Assembly: GCA_002011685.1 (NCBI GenBank) | Contig: MTOL01000308.1 | Span: forward strand, 1,058-6,579 | Origin: Deferribacteres bacterium JdFR-76 | GTDB taxonomy: Bacteria; Zhuqueibacterota; JdFR-76 | Direction: 5' to 3' | Length of the DNA stretch: 5,522 nucleotides | In this document: piece after piece, positions 1 to 5,417 of the stretch | Layout of the letters: each line of letters begins with the position of its first letter | Numbering within the stretch: the first letter of the stretch is position 1 | The notes under the pieces: model-generated | Seen by the model: the letters and a program-made list of their open reading frames with translations, nothing else | What the model was told of the DNA's origin: nothing | The model's database searches: none | Program-made: the position numbers and the translations under genes

Positions 1-597
1 GAACCGACTCTCGAAGCACGGGAGAAGACAGCTGCTGCAGTTCAGGAGAAGACGGGAGCGGTGTTTATTCATCCATATAACAACCGGCAGGTTATCGCCG
101 GGCAGGGAACGGCGGCACTAGAATTGCTTCGGGAGGTGGGAGAGCTGGATGCTGTGTTTGCTCCGGTAGGGGGAGGTGGGCTTCTGAGCGGCACAGCAGT
201 TGTGACCCGCTATTTGAACCCGGGTGCCGAGGTTTTTGGATGCGAGCCGGCCAACGCCGATGATGCCTACCGGTCTTTCCATGCCGGTAAGCTTATCCCG
301 GTCAGGAATCCCGATACCATTGCGGATGGATTGCGGACATCACTGGCTCCCATCACATTTGAAATGATCCGCAAGCTGGTCTCCGACATTCTTCTGGTGA
401 GCGAGGAAGATATTGTAATTGCGATGCGGCTTTTGTGGGAGCGGCTGAAGATTGTGGTAGAACCGTCGGGGGCCGTTCCGTTTGCAGCGGCATTGCGGCA
501 CAAAGAAAAATTCCGCAAAAAAAGGGTGGGAATTATCCTGTCCGGAGGGAATGTAGATCTGGAAAAAATGCCCTTTGGCAGAGAAGGTTCTGGTTAG
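1..597 (+). CDS. Serine/threonine dehydratase or serine racemase, PLP-dependent (5' end outside window)
   Basis: This is the C-terminal 198 residues of a fold-type II PLP enzyme that deaminates serine/threonine to the 2-oxo acid and ammonia, or racemises serine; it should be cytosolic. The frame is open from base 1, so the GTG at 61 is internal and about 120 N-terminal residues, including the Schiff-base lysine, lie upstream. Visible landmarks, numbered from the first codon, are the glycine-rich phosphate-binding loop GGGGLLSG (57-64), a segment EPANADDA whose E82, A86 and D88 match the divalent-metal ligands of serine racemase, TIADGL, EPSGAV, and SGGN (181-184), whose serine contacts the pyridine nitrogen of PLP. 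The protein stops shortly after SGGNVDL, so it lacks the ACT regulatory domain of biosynthetic IlvA. This favours the serine racemase/catabolic dehydratase group. The family is clear; the choice between racemase, serine dehydratase, threonine dehydratase and hydroxyaspartate dehydratase is open. Confidence 0.93.
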   Translation, partial: EPTLEAREKTAAAVQEKTGAVFIHPYNNRQVIAGQGTAALELLREVGELDAVFAPVGGGGLLSGTAVVTRYLNPGAEVFGCEPANADDAYRSFHAGKLIPVRNPDTIADGLRTSLAPITFEMIRKLVSDILLVSEEDIVIAMRLLWERLKIVVEPSGAVPFAAALRHKEKFRKKRVGIILSGGNVDLEKMPFGREGSG

Positions 598-726
598 GGA
601 TCACATTTTTCAAAACGACGGTGGGGGCATATCTGGAAAAAGGGAGCGATACGTCCTTTCAAGAGAAGTTTCCTTTTTTGCAGGTGAGCGCGGATGTTTC
701 ATGGATTGTAGAGAAGTCAAAATAAA

Positions 727-754
727 AAGGCCTCTGAAAATTTTCAGAGGCCTT
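727..754 (-). terminator. Rho-independent terminator of tRNA-Leu
   Basis: This is a perfect 28-base palindrome, each arm AAGGCCTCTGAAAA or its complement, starting 2 bases past the 3' end of the tRNA. Read on the minus strand, the stem is followed by a T-rich tail (CCTTTTTATTTTG), as expected for intrinsic termination. On the plus strand only two T residues follow the stem, so it would be a weak stop for the converging dehydratase transcript. No other terminator for that gene is visible in 598-726. Confidence 0.85.
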
Positions 755-755
755 G

Positions 756-839
756 TGCCGAAGGGGGGACTCGAACCCCCACGGGCATTCGCCCACTAGA
801 CCCTGAACCTAGCGCGTCTCCCAATTCCGCCACTTCGGC
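756..839 (-). tRNA. tRNA-Leu, anticodon CAG
   Basis: This 84-nt class II tRNA decodes CUG. The acceptor stem is GCCGAAG/CTTCGGC with discriminator A at 756. The anticodon arm is CTAGG-TTCAGGG-TCTAG, which puts CAG at positions 34-36. The long variable arm is GGGC-GAAT-GCCC, and the T arm is GGGGG-TTCGAGT-CCCCC. The long variable arm and discriminator A fit leucine identity. CCA is not encoded: the genomic sequence after A73 is CAAGG, so CCA must be added after transcription. The D loop reads AATTGGGAGA where many bacterial Leu tRNAs have AATTGGTAGA, a G in place of T just after the invariant GG pair. The gene stands alone with its own promoter and terminator. Confidence 0.97.
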
Positions 840-849
840 ATCATTTATA

Positions 850-878
850 AATATATGTCCTCTCGTTCTTTTTGTCAA
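850..878 (-). promoter_or_regulatory. Sigma-70-type promoter of tRNA-Leu
   Basis: On the minus strand a perfect -35 hexamer TTGACA (878-873) is followed by a 17-bp spacer and a -10 hexamer TATATT (855-850). The predicted start near 843 would leave only about 4 nt of 5' leader before the mature tRNA end at 839. The fit in sequence, spacing and position makes this the best-supported promoter in the window. Confidence 0.82.
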
Positions 879-1075
879 CCCTTTTTGATCCAGATAGTCT
901 ATTTGATTCTTTGTAGCTGCACACATTCTTTGTGTATCGTTTCCAGCTCTTTCTGTGTCTTTACAACTCTCCACTTCCGAAATCCCACGCCTTTTTCCAT
1001 TTGCCCGGAGACTTTATTTTTTCCTCCAATTATTTTCCAGGGGCGGCTTTCAACGGGCAACGCCCATTCTTAAAT

Positions 1076-1093
1076 GATCGGAATGGACCGACC
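1076..1093 (-). terminator. Possible weak terminator or 3' UTR hairpin of nrdJ
   Basis: On the minus strand GGTCGG-TCCATT-CCGATC forms a 6-bp stem, one pair being G-U, followed by AUUUAAG. It lies about 50 nt past the nrdJ stop. The stem is short and the U tract poor, so efficient termination is doubtful, but it is the best candidate downstream of nrdJ. A second hairpin, AATGGGC-GTT-GCCCGTT (1068-1052), follows within 10 nt. Confidence 0.27.
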
Positions 1094-1140
1094 CTGCCAG
1101 CAAGTTCCTTGGCGCGCTTCGCGGCTCCCGGCTGCGCCTA

Positions 1141-3453
1141 TCAGTCGCATTCTGTGTAGCCGCAGCTGCGACAGATCACGCAGCCTTCCTGAAATTCCAG
1201 CGTACTTCCGCATTCCGGACATGCCTGTCCGGAAGATTCGACATAATGCAATTTATCCTCTCTGATTGCCGGCCCGGCCGCGGCCGCGGATTCAACGGGT
1301 CCGGATCTGTGCGCTTTTTCCTGAAGCTGGACTCGTTCATTTCGGTGCCGGATCATCGCTTTGGCCACGGCATCGGCGCAGGAGAGAACCTGATCCTTCC
1401 CGAAGCCGTACGGTTTGTGGCAGCGGATGCCGATCAGCTGCTTGATGACTTCGTCTTCTTGGACGCCGCTGCGCAGGGCCAGGGAGATGAGGCGTCCGAT
1501 GGCTTCCGTTTGGCTTGCCACACAGCCGCCGGCCTTGCCCATGGTGTTGAATACTTCGAATGTCCCGCGGTCATCCTCGTTGATGGTAACATACAGTGGG
1601 CCGCATCCCGTCTGCATGCGGATGGTCTGTCCCTGTAGCACAACGGGTCTCTGGCGTTTCACGGCCGGCATGCTGGGGCTACCTGCCTTTTGTGGTGCAC
1701 CGGTGATTCCTTTCGTCAAGACCTGCTGATCCCGGCATCCATCGCGAAAGATGGTAATTCCTTTGCATCCCAGTTCGTATGCCAGCCAGTAGACTTTTCG
1801 AACATCTTCGACGGTGGCTTCATTGCGGAAGTTGACCGTCTTGGATACGGCGTTGTCCGTGTATTTCTGGAATGCTGCCTGCATGCGCACATGCCATTCC
1901 GGCTCAATGTCGTGAGCCGTAACAAACAGCCGCCGCGCGTTTTCGGGAATTTCTTCCAGATCCTGAACGGACCCTTTTTCGGCCACCCGCTTCATCAGAT
2001 TTTCCGAGTAAAAGCCTTCTTTGCGGGCGTATGCTTCAAAGAGAGGGTGAATTTCTACGAGACGCTCACCCTCCAGAACGTTCCGGGCAAAAGCGAGGGC
2101 AAAAATCGGTTCGATTCCGGAAGATGTCCCGGCAATAATGCTGATCGTTCCGGTGGGGGCGATGGTGGTTCGGGTGGCGTTCCGGTATTTCGGCCCATTT
2201 TCATGGTAGTAAATGCTCTTCTCAAAATTGGGGAAGGCGCCTCGTTCATCCGCCAGTTCCATGGACCGGGCATTCGCTTCGATCTGAATGAAATGCATGA
2301 CCTCTTCGGCCAGGCGCAAGGCTTCCGGTGAATTGTACGGGATTTCGAGTTTGATGAGCATGTCTGCAAACCCCATAACGCCCAGCCCTATTTTGCGGTT
2401 GGCTTTCGTCATTTTTTCGATTTTCTTGAGCGGGTATTTATTTAAATCGATAACGTTATCCAGAAAGTGCACGGCGTTTCGAACAGTTTGACGCAGGCGT
2501 TCCCAGTCAATGCTTCCGCCACGGACCATGTTGGACAGGTTCACGCTGCCCAGGTTGCAGCTTTCGTAAGGCAGAAGTGGCTGTTCGCCACAGGGATTGG
2601 TGCTTTCAATTTCGCCAATTTCGGGTGTGGGATTGTCCTGATTGATCCGGTCCAAAAAAATGATGCCCGGATCGCCTGTTTCCCAGGCCATCTGTGTGAT
2701 CAGGTCGAACACTTCCCTGGCGTTAAGTTTGCCAACTTCTTTTCCAGTTCGCGGATTGATGAGCGGATATTCTTCTCCGTTCCGTGCTTTTTCCATAAAG
2801 TCGGCGGTAACGGCTACGGAGATGTTAAAATTGGTGAGCTTGGAAGGATCTCTTTTGATGGTGATGAATTCCAGAATATCCGGATGATCGTATCGCAGGA
2901 TGGCCATATTGGCGCCGCGGCGGCGTCCTCCCTGTTTGATGGCCTCTGTTGCCGCGTCGAACACCATCATAAAAGAGATGGGACCGGAGGAGATTCCACT
3001 CGTGGTTCGGACAATGTCGTTGCTGGGGCGGAGCCGGGAAAAAGAGAATCCTGTACCGCCGCCACTTTTATGTATCAGAGCCGTGTATTTAAGCGCTTCG
3101 AAGATTCCTTCCATGGAGTCGTCAATGGGAAGGACGAAACAGGCGGACAGCTGTCCCAGTTCGCGGCCGGCATTCATCAGGGTAGGAGAATTGGGTAGAA
3201 AATCCAGCTGGGCCATCATTTCGTAAAAGGTTTCGGCGGTTGACTGGATATCTGCGGCCGGATCGTAAAGCTGATCGGCGGAGGCAATGAAACTGGCCAC
3301 CCGCCAGAAAAGATCTTCCGGTGTCTCGATGATCTGACCGCTTTCGTCCTTTTGAAGATAGCGCTTTTCCAGTACCTTCATGGCATTTGGGGACAGCTTG
3401 ATGGACAAATCAGGGCGAACAAGTCCTTTTACCTTCCCAGACGTCATTCCCAT
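1141..3453 (-). CDS. nrdJ: Adenosylcobalamin-dependent (class II) ribonucleotide reductase
   Basis: A complete 770-residue oxygen-independent enzyme that reduces ribonucleotides to deoxyribonucleotides through a cobalamin-generated thiyl radical. The N terminus has no room for an ATP-cone. Core motifs: PNSPTLMNAG, then SACFVLP with redox Cys105; NPCGEQPL with N286, radical Cys288 and E290; ESCNLGS with redox partner Cys299, 11 residues after the radical Cys as in Thermotoga NrdJ; and the phosphate-binding segment from APTGTISII (about 432-440) to SGIEPIF. A TSCPD-type domain starts at TGCGPLYVTI (about 615) and ends near 700. After a low-complexity linker the tail carries six cysteines (745, 748, 758, 761, 764, 769) in a zinc-ribbon-like pattern, probably including the shuttle dithiol that re-reduces the active site. 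ATG at 3453 is chosen because AGGGAGGT lies 8 nt upstream; the frame extends to a TTG at 3474, but that start would place the site inside the gene. TGA is followed at once by in-frame TAG. A NrdR-box match lies upstream. Confidence 0.97.
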   Translation of the reverse strand: MGMTSGKVKGLVRPDLSIKLSPNAMKVLEKRYLQKDESGQIIETPEDLFWRVASFIASADQLYDPAADIQSTAETFYEMMAQLDFLPNSPTLMNAGRELGQLSACFVLPIDDSMEGIFEALKYTALIHKSGGGTGFSFSRLRPSNDIVRTTSGISSGPISFMMVFDAATEAIKQGGRRRGANMAILRYDHPDILEFITIKRDPSKLTNFNISVAVTADFMEKARNGEEYPLINPRTGKEVGKLNAREVFDLITQMAWETGDPGIIFLDRINQDNPTPEIGEIESTNPCGEQPLLPYESCNLGSVNLSNMVRGGSIDWERLRQTVRNAVHFLDNVIDLNKYPLKKIEKMTKANRKIGLGVMGFADMLIKLEIPYNSPEALRLAEEVMHFIQIEANARSMELADERGAFPNFEKSIYYHENGPKYRNATRTTIAPTGTISIIAGTSSGIEPIFALAFARNVLEGERLVEIHPLFEAYARKEGFYSENLMKRVAEKGSVQDLEEIPENARRLFVTAHDIEPEWHVRMQAAFQKYTDNAVSKTVNFRNEATVEDVRKVYWLAYELGCKGITIFRDGCRDQQVLTKGITGAPQKAGSPSMPAVKRQRPVVLQGQTIRMQTGCGPLYVTINEDDRGTFEVFNTMGKAGGCVASQTEAIGRLISLALRSGVQEDEVIKQLIGIRCHKPYGFGKDQVLSCADAVAKAMIRHRNERVQLQEKAHRSGPVESAAAAGPAIREDKLHYVESSGQACPECGSTLEFQEGCVICRSCGYTECD

Positions 3454-3460
3454 GACAAAA

Positions 3461-3468
3461 ACCTCCCT
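3461..3468 (-). promoter_or_regulatory. Ribosome binding site setting the nrdJ start
   Basis: AGGGAGGT on the minus strand is a near-perfect Shine-Dalgarno sequence, with 8 nt between GGAGG and the ATG at 3453. It rules against the upstream in-frame TTG at 3474, and it also fits better than the second ATG two codons downstream (3447). Confidence 0.85.
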
Positions 3469-3572
3469 GTGCAAAACGTACCTTTCTGATGCAAGCGCTT
3501 TATGGTAAAGGTCCTTCCGCTATCCGATGATTGTTGTCCTGCAGGGGATTTCCCCGGGATATCGCAAAAGCT

Positions 3573-3601
3573 AATTTAATGATCAAATTTCAAAATTGCA
3601 A
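3573..3601 (-). promoter_or_regulatory. Candidate nrdJ promoter
   Basis: On the minus strand TTGCAA (3601-3596) and TAAATT (3578-3573) are separated by 17 bp, each matching its consensus hexamer at 4 of 6 positions. A start near 3566 would give a leader of about 110 nt. The degenerate NrdR half-match at 3606-3621 ends 4 bp upstream of the -35 element, a plausible place for a repressor. The match is only moderate and the region is AT-rich, so chance matches are likely. Confidence 0.35.
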
Positions 3602-3605
3602 GATG

Positions 3606-3652
3606 TATCTAAATGTGTAAAAAATTTCATAAATCGATACTAGATGTTGTAT
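3606..3652. promoter_or_regulatory. NrdR operator: one good box and one degenerate box
   Basis: Box 1, ATACTAGATGTTGTAT (3637-3652), matches the NrdR consensus acaCwAtATaTwGtgt at 12 of 16 positions and keeps every strongly conserved base (C, w, A, A, T, T, w, G). Exactly 31 bp away, about three helical turns and the typical spacing of paired NrdR boxes, 3606-3621 reads TATCTAAATGTGTAAA. It keeps the CTA-ATGT half but loses the other half. NrdR is an ATP/dATP-sensing repressor of ribonucleotide reductase genes, so its site upstream of nrdJ is expected. The box lies between divergent genes, 184 bp from the nrdJ start and 141 bp from the radical SAM start. Confidence 0.62.
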
Positions 3653-3655
3653 AAA
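3650..3655 (+). promoter_or_regulatory. Possible -10 element for the radical SAM gene
   Basis: TATAAA matches the -10 consensus at 5 of 6 positions and overlaps the last bases of NrdR box 1, but no acceptable -35 hexamer lies 16-18 bp upstream. An alternative is TTGAAT (3691-3696), a 17-bp spacer and TATTTT (3714-3719), each hexamer 4 of 6. Only the first option would put the radical SAM gene under direct NrdR control, and the sequence does not decide between them. Confidence 0.22.
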
Positions 3656-3730
3656 TGCCACCTTTTTCAGATGGCAGGTTTACATTCATTTTGAATAAGA
3701 TCTACCGTTTTCTTATTTTGATTTGCGAAA

Positions 3731-3755
3731 GAATGCTGCGTTTTATTCAGCATTC
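3731..3755 (+). repeat. Inverted repeat in the radical SAM gene leader
   Basis: GAATGCTG (3731-3738) and CAGCATTC (3748-3755) form a perfect 8-bp inverted repeat around a 9-nt loop, ending 37 nt before the GTG start. No T tract follows, so it does not look like a terminator. A smaller hairpin, GGGTTT-AGCCG-AAACCT (3760-3776), follows directly and ends 5 nt before the ribosome binding site. The pair could be an operator, an mRNA-stabilising element or a structure affecting translation; nothing visible chooses between these. Confidence 0.45.
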
Positions 3756-3792
3756 AGTAGGGTTTAGCCGAAACCTGGGCACGGAGTAGCCT

Positions 3793-5406
3793 GTGAAAAT
3801 TGTTCTGATTCAACCACCCTTTGAGGATTTTTATCAGACCGATGTGCGGATGCAGCCACTGGGGTTGGCGTATCTGAAGTCGGCCCTTTTGCGGCATCTG
3901 CCTGAGCTGAAAATAAAGATCTTCGATTTTCGCCACGGATGGCCGCGCAAGACCATCGCGCTGCCGGCAGAACTCCGGCATGTACGCCGCTATTTTGCGC
4001 TGGATGATAAGAGCCCATTTTCCACTTTTTTTCACTATTACCGCTTTGGTCCGGAACCGGAGGACATTGCGGAGAAAATCCGTCCGCTGCACCCGGATCT
4101 TGTTGGCATTTCCGTGCATTTTTCGGCCTATTTCCGGGAGGCGTTTCAGCTGGCGCGTGTGCTCAAACAGCAACTGGGTGTTCCAATTGTTGCGGGCGGG
4201 GCCCATGCTTCTGCCGTACCGGAACACATCCTGGACGAACCGGCGTTTGATTTCGTGGTTGTGGGGGAAGGCGAGCGGCCTCTGGTGGAGCTGGCAAAAG
4301 CGCTGCGGCGGGGGACTTCGCTGGAAACCGTGCCAAATCTTGTTTACCGGAAGGACGGGGAAGTCTTCTGCACCGGCATCGGGGAGAATTTTGGCCTGGA
4401 AGAACTGGGAATCCCGGATTTGTCCGATTTTCCGCTGGAACGCTACAGTTACCGGGGCCGCCCCATGTGCTTTCTGCTCGCATCGCGGGGATGTCCGCAC
4501 CGGTGTGCTTTCTGTTCCATACATGGCGTGTTTGGAGGATACCGATGGCGGCATCCAGACTCTGTGCTGGAGGAAATCCGCTTGCGGGTTCAGCAAGGAT
4601 ACCGGGTGATCGATTTTGAGGACGATAATCTCACCGCTTACCGAGACGCAATGGAATATATTTGCCGGAAAATCGGGCAGGAAGCCTGGTGCGGCGAGAT
4701 CGAGTTTCTGGCAATGAATGGATTTACTTACTGGAGCCTGGATGAAGAATTGCTGCAATGGATGCGACGGGCCGGATTTCGCAAAATGGATCTGTCTTTG
4801 GTGAGCTGTCATGCTGATCTGATGAAACGACTTCGGCGACCCCACCATCCAGATCTTCTGGAGCGGGTTGTTCGCGCTGCCCAGCGCCTCGGTTTTGTCC
4901 AGACCGTGTATGTAATTCTTGGCCTCCCTGGAGATACCGTATCGGCTATGCTGGACAGCATGGCATTTCTTGTCCGCATGCCGGTGCAAATTGGAGCTTC
5001 AATTTTTTACCGGGTTCCCGGGATGCCGCTGGCACGGAATGAGCTGTTCCGGGAGGAAGATTTTGTTTGCGCGCGGTCCACAGCGTTCCGGACGGATGCG
5101 GAGTGTTCGGCCCAGGATCTTTTTACCCTGCTGGTAAGTGCCCGCATCTTCAATTTTTTGAAGCGCCTTCCGATAAATCATGGGACGGTCAGTCTGACGG
5201 AGGCACTGGACGTGGCGGCAGCCCTTGGCGGCCGGTGGGCCATTGGAGCAGAAATCCTCCGAAAATGGAAATCCACCGGAAAACTGTATGCCTGCACCGG
5301 GTGTGGATGGAAAGAACGGACGGCGTTCCGCATGGAAGTCTTTCAGGAACTGCTGGCGAAGTGCCGCTCTGTGGTGACCCTGACCGGAAAAGAGATCCGC
5401 ATTTAG
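3793..5406 (+). CDS. B12-binding-type radical SAM protein, substrate unknown
   Basis: A 537-residue cytosolic radical SAM enzyme with the layout of the cobalamin-dependent (class B, BchE-like) group. Residues 1-170 look like the Rossmann-type B12-binding domain: QPPF near the start, RMQPLGLAYLKSAL (19-32), HPDLVGISVHFS (100-111), VPIVAGGAHAS (130-140) and DFVVVGEGE (153-161). There is no obvious DxHxxG motif, as is common in this group. The radical SAM core starts at LASRGCPHRCAFC, with C234, C238 and C241 as the CxxxCxxC iron-sulfur ligands, then DFEDDN (274-279) and ILGLPGDT (375-382). Residues from about 420 on match no domain I recognise and include a CTGC pair (C501, C504). GTG at 3793 is the only reasonable start: an in-frame TAG lies at 3787-3789 and ACGGAG (3781-3786) sits 6 nt upstream. 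The next gene starts 11 nt after the stop, so the two are probably cotranscribed. The reaction (methylation, ring chemistry or other) cannot be inferred. Confidence 0.9.
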   Translation: MKIVLIQPPFEDFYQTDVRMQPLGLAYLKSALLRHLPELKIKIFDFRHGWPRKTIALPAELRHVRRYFALDDKSPFSTFFHYYRFGPEPEDIAEKIRPLHPDLVGISVHFSAYFREAFQLARVLKQQLGVPIVAGGAHASAVPEHILDEPAFDFVVVGEGERPLVELAKALRRGTSLETVPNLVYRKDGEVFCTGIGENFGLEELGIPDLSDFPLERYSYRGRPMCFLLASRGCPHRCAFCSIHGVFGGYRWRHPDSVLEEIRLRVQQGYRVIDFEDDNLTAYRDAMEYICRKIGQEAWCGEIEFLAMNGFTYWSLDEELLQWMRRAGFRKMDLSLVSCHADLMKRLRRPHHPDLLERVVRAAQRLGFVQTVYVILGLPGDTVSAMLDSMAFLVRMPVQIGASIFYRVPGMPLARNELFREEDFVCARSTAFRTDAECSAQDLFTLLVSARIFNFLKRLPINHGTVSLTEALDVAAALGGRWAIGAEILRKWKSTGKLYACTGCGWKERTAFRMEVFQELLAKCRSVVTLTGKEIRI

Positions 5407-5417
5407 AGGGCAAGTCC

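Larger units (their letters stand above)
840..1140. other. Intergenic region between tRNA-Leu and nrdJ
   Basis: About 300 bases with no convincing protein gene. The tRNA promoter occupies 850-878, and AT-rich sequence follows to about 1035. From 1036 to 1140 the sequence is GC-richer and can form small hairpins in the minus-strand transcript downstream of nrdJ. Open frames exist on both strands, including a 53-codon minus frame at 899-1060, but none has a convincing ribosome binding site or a recognisable domain. Confidence 0.6.

Noticed and set aside
61..63. GTG at 61 as the start of the dehydratase
   Set aside because: The frame is open and family-like from base 1, and the family needs about 120 more N-terminal residues, so this valine codon is internal.
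744..974. Minus-strand 76-residue open frame containing AELGDALGSGSSGRMPVGV, and plus-strand frames ending in GGLEPPR over the same bases
   Set aside because: These are translations of the tRNA-Leu gene and its complement, a well-known source of false proteins; the underlying sequence folds as a complete tRNA.
1690..3198. Plus-strand frames of 213 and 243 codons opposite nrdJ
   Set aside because: They are antisense to the catalytic core of NrdJ, with no recognisable motifs; they are shadows of its codon use.
3541..3570. GGGGATTTCCCC and CCCGGG palindromes in the nrdJ leader
   Set aside because: The stem is only 4 bp and the palindromes are short enough to be chance.
3656..3676. Inverted repeat TGCCA...TGGCA as a terminator
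   Set aside because: On the minus strand it forms a 7-bp stem (one G-U) followed by UUUAU, but no gene ends there in that direction. It may be chance or an operator half-pair; there is too little to call.
3454..3792. Cobalamin riboswitch in either divergent leader
   Set aside because: Expected from the B12-dependent products, but I could not find the conserved B12-box GCCACTG core or the associated stems on either strand.
3754..4989. Long minus-strand open frame (411 codons) opposite the radical SAM gene
   Set aside because: It lies almost wholly inside a gene with clear family motifs, has no domain I recognise, and is the kind of antisense frame that codon bias in a real gene produces.
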